From: an uncultured Subdoligranulum sp.
Lineage (GTDB): Bacteria; Bacillota; Clostridia; Oscillospirales; Ruminococcaceae
NCBI RefSeq assembly: GCF_963931595.1
Contig: NZ_OZ007030.1
Span: forward strand, 612,481-676,480
Direction of reading: 5' to 3'
Length of the DNA stretch: 64,000 nucleotides
The notes beneath the pieces are model-generated. The model worked only from the letters and a program-made list of their open reading frames with translations. It did no database searches and had not been told where the DNA came from. Positions 49,466 to 58,506 of the stretch are shown in pieces. Every line of letters begins with the position of its first letter. Within the stretch, counting starts at the first letter, position 1. The position numbers were made by a program, and so were the translations under genes.

Positions 49466-50953
49466 ATGCGATATCTGACCCCGCAGCAAAACCGCCTTAT
49501 GCGTTGGCGGGCCCGTATTCTGGCGGGCATCCTGGCAGTGGTCTGTTTTGGCGGGTTGCTGGTACGGTTGTTTCTTCTGCAGGTGGTGGACCGGGACGGG
49601 TATGCCGCCCGTGCCGCCGACCAGCAACTGCGGGGGGCGACGCTGCCGGCGCCCCGGGGGGAAATCTATGCCTCGGACGGCACACTGCTGGCGGCCAGCG
49701 AGACCTGCTGGACCATCCGGGCTTCGCCCCGGGAACTGGACGACTCACTGGTGGAGCCGGCGGCCCGGGCGCTGAGCGGGATCCTGGAGATTGACTATGA
49801 CGAGACGCTGGAAAAGCTCAGCCAGCGCAGTTCCAACGACTGTCTGCTGCGGCGCCGTGTGGACCGGGAGATGGCCGATGCCGTGCGCGACTGGCGCACC
49901 GAAAACGGGGCGGAGGGCATCCAGATCCGGCAGGATACCAGGCGGGTCTATCCCCAGGGGGATTTCATGGGCGGCATCCTGGGCTTTACCGATGTGGACA
50001 ATGCCGGATTGTGGGGACTGGAACTGGAATACAACGAGGAACTCACCGGGCAGAACGGAGAAATTCTGACGGCGAAAAACGCCTGGGGCTACGACATGCC
50101 CACCCATTACCAGACGGTGGTGGACGCGGTGCCCGGCAATACCCTGACACTGACCATTGACGCCAACATCCAGCACTGGCTGGAGAGCGCCATGGATGCG
50201 GCCGTGCGGGAGCACAATGTGGCCCAGCGGGGCGTGGGCATCGTGATGGATGTGCAGACGGGGGCGATCCTGGCCATGACCAGCCAGCCGGACTACGATC
50301 CCAACACCCCGCGGCAGATCATCAACGAGGAAGTGCGTGCGGAAGTGGATGCATTGACCGGGGAAGCGCGCAGCGCGGCCCTGCAGGAAGCGCAGCAGGC
50401 CCAGTGGCGCAACAAGGCTATCAGCGACCTGTATGAGCCGGGCAGCGTCTTCAAACTCATCACCGCCGCAGCCGCTTTGGATACCGGTGTGTGCACGCCG
50501 GAGGACACCTTTGTCTGCGCCGGCAAGATCAATGTGGCGGGCACCTGGTTCCGCTGTGCCAACGGGCATATCCACGGTGTGGAGACCTTTGCCCAGGGAC
50601 TGGCAGCCAGCTGCAACCCCTGTTTTATCCAGATCGGTGCCCGCCTGGGCAAGGAAAACTTCTGTGATTATTTCGAGGCCTTCGGTCTGCGGGAAGCCAC
50701 CGGCATCGACCTGCCGGGAGAAATCAAGCGCAGCGAATATTATACCGCCGACCGGATGGGGCTGGTACAGAGTTTTGGACCATGCATTTTTTTCGATAAT
50801 ACGTTTAAAACGAAAAACAAAACCGGACTTCCAGCGGGGCTGGTGGGCTCTGCGGGTTGCGAGTTGAGGCAAATACCGCCTCAGCGTTGGCAATGTCTGG
50901 CAATTGATTCACTGGTGCCGGGAAGCGAATCTGGAAATTCTCTGAGAACCTGA
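49466..50953 (+). pseudogene. Class B penicillin-binding protein, 3'-truncated
   Basis: The first about 436 residues are a normal FtsI/SpoVD-type transpeptidase: one N-terminal helix (ILAGILAVVCFGGLLVRLFLL), dimerisation domain (PAPRGEIYASDGTLLA), and the transpeptidase start with the SxxK motif SVFK (nucleophile Ser about 327) and SxN as SCN (about 382). Then, at GLVQSFG (near 50774), similarity stops and about 60 unrelated residues follow to a stop. The KTG motif and any PASTA domains are absent, so the product should be inactive. The break is the left edge of an AT-richer island carrying recombinases; the gene was probably cut by its integration or by a deletion. Confidence 0.8.
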
Positions 50954-50970
50954 ACAGTTTCAGGCGGGAT

Positions 50971-53523
50971 TCATTTGGGGGTAAGAATGCTGCAATCCAG
51001 CACCAAAAACTTGCCAATTCGCACAGACTTCCCGTTTTCCGTGGCGGTAAACCGGCAATACCACCGTCCGCTTTTTATATCATCCCGGTGCAGCAAGGAA
51101 CCAGCCTTGGGGGCGAGATACTGGCGCTGAAATTGGTTCTGCTTTGTTGCCAGAAGATTGCGGTAAGGGTGATTCGCCAGGAACGCATCCCAATACAAAT
51201 CGTAGGTCAGATAGAAACGCCCGTCGCTCTCCCAGCCCAAGGGTTGGCTGTCTTTTTGCAGGCATAGCAGATATTCCTCCTTACTTTGGCAAAAGTAGGG
51301 AGGCTTTTTTTGTCTCAGATCACTGAGAAAGACAAGAAACTTTCCCCAGATACCTTTGAAAGCATCTTTTGCCATATTTTTTCGAAGGGGAAGAAGTGGG
51401 TAGAAAAATTCGAAGGAGGTATACAGATCTTGGGGAAGGAGCCGGTTGACTGTAATTTCAAAAAGATGATCCGGATCTTTGTCATTTAAAACCATGGCGG
51501 AAATACCTAAAAGGGAAAGAAATCGGAGCTGCGGCATATAGGGGCGAAGACTGGAAACGCTGCAGCAGGAACAGAATTTCTTGAAGATGATGCGCTCATC
51601 AATATAGGCCAGGGCTTTGCAGGATGGGTTTTTGTGGCGCTCCAAGGAATTTCGAAAATAACGCAGAAAATCTCTGGAAACATGGACATTCTCAGAGAAA
51701 ACGCAAAGATTCCGGAATTTCGACTCCATAGTAAGGTGCGCGCGCAACATTGTACGATTGGCTTGCACCCATGCAAGGCGATTAATGACCCGGTCAGCAA
51801 TCATGCAAAGGATGTAAAAGGATTCCGAAGAGGGAAAATAGTCTTCACCACCCGCCGGGGCGGTAGTGGCAGGAGGGATGTCCGTCCAGCGCCCCAAATC
51901 ACGCAACTTTACAGGAATGATTCGGAAACCTTCCGGCAATACAGCGTTTACGATTAGAAGAGGCTTCCCGTAACACAGGAGGTGAGCGTATTCTAATTGT
52001 GTCAATGTGCGGCAAGGCCCGTCAAATATCAGAATACATAGCTGACGCTGAGCCTTACGAAGTTTTGCAAAAATTGAGGACATAGTAGCCTTGGAAGGAA
52101 CATGGAAAACACTCCACAGAAGCTGAGAGGTGAGCAGAGGGTGGTCAGACTCTGGTGAGAGAGTTTCTGGATCGGTGGCTACCAGGGAAACACAGTCTGG
52201 CAAAACGTCGAGCAGCTTGATGCTGGGAAGCTTGTCCAGGGAAACTTCCGGGGAAAAGGCGCTGTAGGCGGCTGCCAGTAAGGCAGAAAGAAAGTAAGTA
52301 CGGCTGACATTTGCTGCGGCGTAGGACAACCAGCTGTGGCAAGCTTTGTAAAGGTCCTCTTTGAGAAATCCATTGTGATGTTGTCTTTGGTAGAAAGGAC
52401 GCAGAAGGAGTTCAACCGGCTGCAGAATGGGGTCAGTAAAGCCGGCTTGAGTCCACAACGCTATAGAATAATATTTTGGACCTAAAAGGCTGTGATTGGT
52501 GAAGCCCAGTAACTGATTGCTGTGTTGAAAGTCAGAGGGAACATTCAGAGGATACTTTGGATTGTAGGGAAAGAACAGACGTGTGCGGAAGGTTTCTACT
52601 CGTGCGCTGCTTTTCCAATACAATTTTTTGACATTTGTTTCCCAGCTTTCCAAGAAATAATCTGTGTTCATGTCACTGTCAGAGGACACTTGGCCGGGAA
52701 AAGATTGCTGCTTGCCCTTCTCAGAAGCAAGAAATTCTACCTGCTGATGAAGGGCGCAGGTCCACCAGTTGGCCACCGAAGGGTGGAGGGAAATGGTGAT
52801 TTCACTGTCAAACAAAAAATCGAGGGGGGAAGCAATCTTCAGAGGTTTCCGCAGGAGTAAAAAGGAGGGGACTACTCCATACAAAAGATAGGCTTGGCGT
52901 ATCAGGAGCGCGCGAAGATGCGCGATGGTGAGGTTTTGGGAGTGGAAATACTCTATGGCCTTTTTTAGGTCCTGCGACTGTAGAGAGGAAACATAATAGA
53001 TGCAGAGAGGCTTGATCTTCATTTTAGGAAAAGCGTCAGGATCATCTGCGGGTGCTTCGACGCTACGAAAGACCTGATAAAGGTATATCCAGAGTTTGGT
53101 AGTATACCCGAACGGTTTATCCGCCGGGCGGAAGATGGCAATAGGGCAAAAGTGGATGGCCTCGAGAAGATTCTGCTGAGGCGAATGCCAAGGAATGTCG
53201 TGCGGATCCATACAGGAAGACAATACGGGATCACCGCCTTCGGCCCAGAAAATCCGCTCGGTGTATTTGGCAATTTTGTTGGCAGACTCTCCGACCAGGC
53301 AGGGAAGTGGAAAGGAACCTGCCGGTAGGTTGTGGGGCAAAGAGACATGCGGCGCCTTATCGGACTCCGGCAAGGCAGTAGCTTCAAAATGGCGCATCCG
53401 ATATTCTGCAGCGTTCTCCTTCAGGTACTTTTGATACTTCGACAGAATCTTGCCAAATTCCATCTGGCTGTTCAACAACGGCTGTGGAATTATGGGGAAC
53501 GGATTTTCTTTTTGTTGATTCAT
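50971..53523 (-). CDS. 850-residue orphan island protein
   Basis: No family recognised. No signal peptide or membrane helix. A region near residues 410-570 looks faintly like a P-loop ATPase: FHVPSKATMSSIFAKLRK could be a broken Walker A and QLCILIFDGP a Walker B strand. A Cys cluster KKFCSCCSV lies near residue 650. The C-terminus (about 800-850) has an arginine/lysine beta hairpin (SGRWYCRFTATENGK) like the tails of some mobile-element DUF927/primase-helicase proteins. Start ATG at 53523 with AAGGAGC upstream. Codon use is AT-rich. It is convergent with the truncated PBP gene. Replication or maintenance of the element is a guess. Confidence 0.55.
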   Translation of the reverse strand: MNQQKENPFPIIPQPLLNSQMEFGKILSKYQKYLKENAAEYRMRHFEATALPESDKAPHVSLPHNLPAGSFPLPCLVGESANKIAKYTERIFWAEGGDPVLSSCMDPHDIPWHSPQQNLLEAIHFCPIAIFRPADKPFGYTTKLWIYLYQVFRSVEAPADDPDAFPKMKIKPLCIYYVSSLQSQDLKKAIEYFHSQNLTIAHLRALLIRQAYLLYGVVPSFLLLRKPLKIASPLDFLFDSEITISLHPSVANWWTCALHQQVEFLASEKGKQQSFPGQVSSDSDMNTDYFLESWETNVKKLYWKSSARVETFRTRLFFPYNPKYPLNVPSDFQHSNQLLGFTNHSLLGPKYYSIALWTQAGFTDPILQPVELLLRPFYQRQHHNGFLKEDLYKACHSWLSYAAANVSRTYFLSALLAAAYSAFSPEVSLDKLPSIKLLDVLPDCVSLVATDPETLSPESDHPLLTSQLLWSVFHVPSKATMSSIFAKLRKAQRQLCILIFDGPCRTLTQLEYAHLLCYGKPLLIVNAVLPEGFRIIPVKLRDLGRWTDIPPATTAPAGGEDYFPSSESFYILCMIADRVINRLAWVQANRTMLRAHLTMESKFRNLCVFSENVHVSRDFLRYFRNSLERHKNPSCKALAYIDERIIFKKFCSCCSVSSLRPYMPQLRFLSLLGISAMVLNDKDPDHLFEITVNRLLPQDLYTSFEFFYPLLPLRKNMAKDAFKGIWGKFLVFLSDLRQKKPPYFCQSKEEYLLCLQKDSQPLGWESDGRFYLTYDLYWDAFLANHPYRNLLATKQNQFQRQYLAPKAGSLLHRDDIKSGRWYCRFTATENGKSVRIGKFLVLDCSILTPK

Positions 53524-53831
53524 ACTTGCTCCTTGTACAACCCCGAAATTTTATATTTTTTAAAATTCTTATCTAAAAGTATTATACAACCAACAAATAG
53601 CAGGCTTCAATAGGCACCCCGTCCCACCGATGTATAAATTTTTATTGCCCACACAACAATATACGCTCAAATATAATCGCATCTGCCTGATAAAAAAATA
53701 TACGGCCGTAACAGCTACCAGTAATCGCAGTGACGATTGCCTCTGCAATCGAAAATACCGCAGGGAAGTTCTGCATATTATTGCTTAAAGAAAACCCTGC
53801 AACGCTGCGTACTGAAAAGGAGGTGCCAAGT
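53524..53831. other. 308-base intergenic region in the island
   Basis: Between the divergent 850-residue gene and the 40-residue ORF. It has a promoter for the former (minus TTGAAG at 53610-53605, 18-base spacer, TATAAT at 53586-53581) and a 10-bp palindrome TACGGCCGTA at 53701-53710. No gene seen; a recombinase site may lie here. Confidence 0.45.
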
Positions 53832-53954
53832 ATGGGCACACAATCTGTTACGGTCACATTCTCCACCGAATCAGGAAGTAGGACGCTGGCAGACTGCCTG
53901 GAGCAGCTGCTGAGCAATCTGAACCTGGAAGCAACGGAGGGAGATGACTTGTGA
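53832..53954 (+). CDS. 40-residue protein overlapping the recombinase start
   Basis: ATG 53832 with AAAAGGAGGTG upstream; GTQSVTVTFSTESGS is followed by TLADCLEQLLSNLNLEA. The TGA stop overlaps the GTG of the recombinase by 4 bases (GTGA), so the two are coupled. No family known. Similar tiny ORFs before large serine recombinases may help control them. Confidence 0.6.
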   Translation: MGTQSVTVTFSTESGSRTLADCLEQLLSNLNLEATEGDDL

Positions 53955-55507
53955 AAAAAAGTAGAATGCGGGAGTCTGTCCGTCAGCAGGAAGCGGCGAT
54001 CTATTTGCGGCTCTCCTCGGCCGATGGCCCGGAAGCGGAATCGGACTCCATCCAGAACCAACGCTCCTTCTTGCGGGAGTGGGCAAAAAAACATGACATT
54101 GCTATTGTCCGGGAATTTGTGGACGATGGCCACACCGGAACGGACTTTGCGCGTCCCGGCTTTCAGGAACTGAATCAATGCCTGATGGATGGCAGCGTGA
54201 GCTGCGTCATCGTCAAGGACCTTTCCCGTCTAGGACGCAACTATGCCGAGACCGGGCGATATCTGGAAGAAATCTTCCCGCGTTTGGGAATCCGGTTCAT
54301 CGCCGTCAACGATCAATACGACTCTGCCAGCAACACCGACAGTGTCCAGCAGATGGCCGTATTCAAAAATGTATTCAACGATTTATATGCCGCCGATGCC
54401 AGTGCCAAGGTGAGGACCTCGCTGGGCATCCTCAAGCGGCAGGGCAAATTCCTGGGGCGGCAGGCGCCCTATGGCTACCGCATCGACCCCGAGGACAGAT
54501 ATCATCTTCTGCCCGATGAGGAGACAGCTCCCACGGTGCGGCGCATCTTTGCGCTGTTTCTGGGCGGGGCCAGCCGTACCCGGATTGCTAAGGTCCTCAA
54601 CCGGGAGGAAATTCCCTCACCGGCAGCCCAAAAGCAGATGACCGACAAGAGCCGTCGTTTTACGGGGCTGTGGAATGCGGAAACCATCCGGCGAATCCTG
54701 AGCCATCCGGTGTATCAGGGCGATATGGCCCAGCAGTTCACCCGCACGATCAACTATAAGGTACACAATCGCCGCCGGGTCGATCCCGAAGACTGGATTG
54801 TGGTGGAAAACACCCATACGCCGCTGGTCAGCCGGGAAGACTTCGCCCTGGCGCAGCAGATGCAGAAGGTCCGTACATACGAAACCACCGACCATCCCCA
54901 TCTACTTACCGGCATTGCCTACTGTGCCGACTGCGGCAGCCCCCTCTATGCCAAAAAGAGGGGAAAGTACTGGTATCTGAATTGCTATGGGTACTATCGC
55001 GACCCCACAGCACATCACTGTACCTCGCACAGCATCCGGGAAGACGTGGTGGTGCAGGCGGTGGTGGATGCACTGCGTACATTGGCACAGAATCAGGTGG
55101 ATTCCAAGGCAATGGCCCGCAAGCGTGCGCAAAAGCAGCAGGGACAGCAGGATCTGAAAAGCCGCCGCAGCAAGCTGGAGCAGCAGCTGGAATCGGCACG
55201 CAAAACCCGATTGGGTGCCTACAAGGATAAAGCCGCCGGGATCTTGCGTGAGGATGAGTTCGCCTATATCTCTCAGAACCTGCGCAAGGAGGAGGAACGC
55301 TGTCAAAAGGAACTGGAACAGCTGGCACACCTGGAAAACGATTTCGACCAGACGGATGCCATCGAAAAAAAGATCCGGGCGTTTCTGCAATTCGATCATC
55401 TGGAAAAAGGACAGCTGCAACAGCTGGTACGCCGTGTGGAGGTGGATGCCCACAAGCATATTACCATCACCTTTAACTTCATAGACCCTGACAAAGGGGC
55501 CGATTGA
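53951..55507 (+). CDS. Large serine recombinase
   Basis: 518 residues from GTG 53951. Catalytic domain: YLRLSSADGPEAESDSIQNQ with the nucleophile Ser (one of the SS), VIVKDLSRLGRNYAETGRYL; recombinase domain: PYGYRIDPED, RRIFALFLGGASRTRIAKVL; zinc ribbon: CADCGSPLYAKK ... CTSH; then a coiled coil (about 380-470) and a short tail. This is the TnpX/Ccr type that integrates and excises mobile elements without needing host factors. No sign of frameshift. Confidence 0.93.
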   Translation: MKKSRMRESVRQQEAAIYLRLSSADGPEAESDSIQNQRSFLREWAKKHDIAIVREFVDDGHTGTDFARPGFQELNQCLMDGSVSCVIVKDLSRLGRNYAETGRYLEEIFPRLGIRFIAVNDQYDSASNTDSVQQMAVFKNVFNDLYAADASAKVRTSLGILKRQGKFLGRQAPYGYRIDPEDRYHLLPDEETAPTVRRIFALFLGGASRTRIAKVLNREEIPSPAAQKQMTDKSRRFTGLWNAETIRRILSHPVYQGDMAQQFTRTINYKVHNRRRVDPEDWIVVENTHTPLVSREDFALAQQMQKVRTYETTDHPHLLTGIAYCADCGSPLYAKKRGKYWYLNCYGYYRDPTAHHCTSHSIREDVVVQAVVDALRTLAQNQVDSKAMARKRAQKQQGQQDLKSRRSKLEQQLESARKTRLGAYKDKAAGILREDEFAYISQNLRKEEERCQKELEQLAHLENDFDQTDAIEKKIRAFLQFDHLEKGQLQQLVRRVEVDAHKHITITFNFIDPDKGAD

Positions 55508-55580
55508 GCCAATCCGCAATTTTGCGGCGTGGTTCAGCCGGCCTTCTTTTTTACCTATTATGGCGTCCTTTTTGTCTGAA

Positions 55581-55606
55581 ATTTTCTCTGTTTTTTCAGA
55601 GAAAAT
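55581..55606 (+). terminator. AT-rich hairpin after the recombinase gene
   Basis: 10-bp arms (55581-55590, 55597-55606), loop of six T. In a T-rich area with TTCTTTTTTACC just upstream; probably ends recombinase transcription. Confidence 0.5.
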
Positions 55607-55648
55607 CTCTCTCAAAGCCTATATTTTCCGATAGAAAAGAGAATTTTT

Positions 55649-56740
55649 ATGCTCGAAAACAGCCGGGATCGTTTTGCTATTCCTTCTTGTGGTTTATATC
55701 ACAGAGAAGTAGGAATCCATACTTTTGAATTACTCTATTTTTTCTCAGAATCGAATCGATATGAGCGTATCGAAAGGGTGTGGCAGTTCCTGACCCGAAA
55801 ATGCAGAAGATATAGCCATAATCATTATCAATTTACTCTTTGTCATGGCTTAAAAGCTGAAATCCTGAATAGCAGTATCGGGCAAAGCTTGAAAATGCTT
55901 GTGAACCCACGGGTCATGGTGCATGGCGAACTTGGGTATCTGGGAATCACAGACTGCAGAAGCGATATACTTACAGACTGTCGATTTATATTCAATGACT
56001 TTTGGGAGCGGAATGGTCTGTCCTTCATAAAGATGGAATATTGTCTGGCCAACCGCATTGATCTTTGTATGGGCATTGAATTTCTGGAGCCCTTCTCCAT
56101 TCCGGATTATCTGGACCTGCTGAAAAGAACACCCCACAAAAATACATATCGTCTTTTGTCATTGCCCGATCAGGAAGATGAGCAACACAGTTTCAAAATT
56201 GCCAACAAAAGGCGTGGCTTGGTGGTCTATGACAAGGTATATGAGCAAAAACGTTTTTCAAAGAACTCTGTAGTGTCTGGGCTGAACCTGATGCGAATCG
56301 AATACCAGCTCTATCCGGCAGGGCTGCGAAATCTAAGCCAAAAGCGAGGAATTGCTGACCGATACGCTCTGTTCACATGGCTTATGAACAATGCGCCCGA
56401 AACCATCTGCCAGGGCATAAAACACTGCTTGGAGATTACGCCTTACCGGTCCATCGAGAGGGTCAGGGCAGAAATTGAAAAACAGACATCCTGGCATGAG
56501 AGTACCAGAGCGAAAATGATAAAGGTGCAGCAATACCTGTATCAGCAGGGCACCTATGACTCTCTGGTGGAAGAAATGCGCCTTCAGAAAAAAATGCCCG
56601 AACTGCAAAGCCTTCTGAAACGATACCGACAGCTGAAATTATCCCCAACAACGCTGCGCAAACGAAGTGGACGGATTTATATGCCCAGCTTATTTATGCT
56701 GGCTTTGTATGTGCTATGCAAGGAGTTTGAAGAAGAATAG
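55649..56740 (+). CDS. Rep-like protein (rolling-circle initiator resemblance)
   Basis: 363 residues, AT-rich. Three spaced motifs resemble replication initiation factors of the Rep_trans / Phage_CRI type: LANRIDLCMGIEF (about residue 133), RGLVVYDKVYEQKRFS (about 190), and LMRIEYQLYPAG (about 213). The ATG at 55649 has a weak AAGAGA site. If correct, the island could replicate as a circle after excision. Resemblance is by pattern only and could be to an unrelated family. Confidence 0.5.
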   Translation: MLENSRDRFAIPSCGLYHREVGIHTFELLYFFSESNRYERIERVWQFLTRKCRRYSHNHYQFTLCHGLKAEILNSSIGQSLKMLVNPRVMVHGELGYLGITDCRSDILTDCRFIFNDFWERNGLSFIKMEYCLANRIDLCMGIEFLEPFSIPDYLDLLKRTPHKNTYRLLSLPDQEDEQHSFKIANKRRGLVVYDKVYEQKRFSKNSVVSGLNLMRIEYQLYPAGLRNLSQKRGIADRYALFTWLMNNAPETICQGIKHCLEITPYRSIERVRAEIEKQTSWHESTRAKMIKVQQYLYQQGTYDSLVEEMRLQKKMPELQSLLKRYRQLKLSPTTLRKRSGRIYMPSLFMLALYVLCKEFEEE

Positions 56741-56887
56741 GGTATACCTCAGACTGACCATCCCGGCGGAAGCTTTTCTGTAAAAGATAAGTCCAAATCC
56801 GCATTGTTTGACAGGATGTAACACAAGCCCCTCTTTTTACAAGGGAGCCATGCAAGGGCGGCTTATACCATACCGCAAAAAAAGAGG

Positions 56888-56932
56888 GCTCCTTCCCGGA
56901 ACCCTGCCGGTGGCGGTGGACGGGGAAGGAGC
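56888..56932 (-). terminator. Terminator of the amidoligase-GATase-resolvase operon
   Basis: 10-bp arms (56888-56897, 56923-56932) with a 25-base interior; on the minus strand followed by CCTCTTTTTTTG. Confidence 0.65.
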
Positions 56933-56945
56933 GAGAACTCTTTGG

Positions 56946-57518
56946 TCAGGGGGTTGCGCGTTCTGAAAATTCTGCCAGAAGGCGGTCCAAGGTGGGACGG
57001 GAGATTCCCAGCAAGCGGGCCATCTCCTTTTTGCTGATCTCCCGGGTATGATAGCGGGCGTAGACAGCTTCAAAACGTTGGGAATCCAATCGGATGGGAG
57101 CGCGGCCCTTGTATCTGCCGTGTGCTTTGGCGATGGCTATGCCCTCCCTCTGCCGTTCCAGGATGTTCTGCCTCTCAAACTCGTTGATGGCACCAATCAT
57201 CGTCAGCATCAGCTTTCCGGTCGGAGTGGAGGTATCGATATTCTCCTTATTACTGACCAGATGAATCTTCTTGCGCTGGAGCAGCTCCACGATTCTAAGC
57301 AGGTCAGAAGTGCTTCTGGCCAGGCGGCTGAAATCGTGGACGTAGATGGTATCTCCCTCACGGGCAAATTCCAGCATGGCTTGCAGCTGGGGGCGGTTGG
57401 TGTCCTTGCCGGAGACCTTCTCAGTAAACCAGCGCTCAATATTATGCTTGGCCAGGGCATCGATCTGACGCTGCTCATTCTGTTCGGCGGTGGATACACG
57501 GACATAGGCAATCCTCAT
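56946..57518 (-). CDS. Small serine resolvase/invertase
   Basis: 190 residues from ATG 57518, which overlaps the amidotransferase stop (ATGA); an upstream TTG is possible. IAYVRVSTAEQNEQRQ with the nucleophile Ser, ARSTSDLLRIVELLQ, and a C-terminal helix-turn-helix ISKKEMARLLGISRPTLDRLL. Typical Tn3 resolvase/Hin length. As the last gene of the amidoligase operon its task may be resolution or inversion. Confidence 0.9.
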   Translation of the reverse strand: MRIAYVRVSTAEQNEQRQIDALAKHNIERWFTEKVSGKDTNRPQLQAMLEFAREGDTIYVHDFSRLARSTSDLLRIVELLQRKKIHLVSNKENIDTSTPTGKLMLTMIGAINEFERQNILERQREGIAIAKAHGRYKGRAPIRLDSQRFEAVYARYHTREISKKEMARLLGISRPTLDRLLAEFSERATP

Positions 57519-58504
57519 AGCCAATCCCCTCGATAGACAGCATATTCATAATAAGACTCCTGCAGGGCCGCTCGGAACAATTCCGGGTCCTGCAAGAGTT
57601 CTTCTATTTCGTCCGGGCAATACCCGCATCCCTGTAAGATTATCACATCCTCCTCTTCAAAGCCCAGATTGCAGGCGGTATTCAAGAGATCCTCGGAAAG
57701 CGTTCTTTTGGAGTTTCTGGAAGACGGCCAGCCCCAGGAAGCACAGAAAAGGCTTTGCAGTCTGCGGGTATCAAAGGTACGGGTTTCGATTTGACCGTCT
57801 GCAAACAGGTGCAGAATCTCTCCCTCCTCCAGCCAGACCCGGGAGAAGGGCTGGGCCTGTAAAAAGTCCAGACGAGAAATGGCATTCTGTAGAATCTCCG
57901 AGGTGCTGGCATAGACAAATAATCCCGTACGGGGAAACTCCACCAGACAGAGGGGATTGTTGCCCCTCACAAAGTAGAGGTTGTCCTGCTTGTCCAGGAT
58001 GGTCAGTGTGAAGGTCCCTTCCAACTGTTCAGCAATCCCGGCCAGAGACGCCAAATCCAGTGTTCCGGCGGATGCCAGCATCTGTACGGCAATGTAACTG
58101 TCTGTCTCGATCCGCGTCTTGGGAAGATGCAGCTGATGGCGCAGCAGCAGGTCGTTGTTCAGAACGCCGTTGTGGGCCAGGGCAAAGTCGGGACCACTAC
58201 CGGGAAGGTGTCCATCCAGATCGCCAGGGAATGGATGATTGTTATAATTGGACTGGGCATTGCCTTGTGTGGTCATCCGCACATGACCCATGACTACATG
58301 TGTAGAGACAGACGGCAGAAGCAGTGTCTTGTTGGCTGCGTCCGGACGTTTGTAGATATGCAGCCGGTCATGGCTGTTGTAGGCAATGCCGGTAGCATCG
58401 GTACCGCGTACCATACTGCTCACCGACAGGACACGGAGAAGCTGACGGGCCTGGCGTTGGGTCAGGCTGTGGGACGGGTCACTGAATCCAAATAATCCGC
58501 ACAT
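57515..58504 (-). CDS. Stand-alone class II glutamine amidotransferase
   Basis: 329 residues. ATG 58504 (GGGAGG site) leaves Cys as residue 2, the N-terminal nucleophile after Met removal: MCGLFGFSD. Glutamine-site motifs include RGTDATGIAYN, GHVRMTTQGNAQSNYNNHPF, FALAHNGVLNND and IETDSYIAVQML. It resembles the GFAT glutaminase half but has no sugar isomerase domain; about 110 C-terminal residues are of unknown fold. It would free ammonia from glutamine for the amidoligase encoded 2 bases upstream. Confidence 0.9.
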   Translation of the reverse strand: MCGLFGFSDPSHSLTQRQARQLLRVLSVSSMVRGTDATGIAYNSHDRLHIYKRPDAANKTLLLPSVSTHVVMGHVRMTTQGNAQSNYNNHPFPGDLDGHLPGSGPDFALAHNGVLNNDLLLRHQLHLPKTRIETDSYIAVQMLASAGTLDLASLAGIAEQLEGTFTLTILDKQDNLYFVRGNNPLCLVEFPRTGLFVYASTSEILQNAISRLDFLQAQPFSRVWLEEGEILHLFADGQIETRTFDTRRLQSLFCASWGWPSSRNSKRTLSEDLLNTACNLGFEEEDVIILQGCGYCPDEIEELLQDPELFRAALQESYYEYAVYRGDWL

Positions 58505-58506
58505 GA

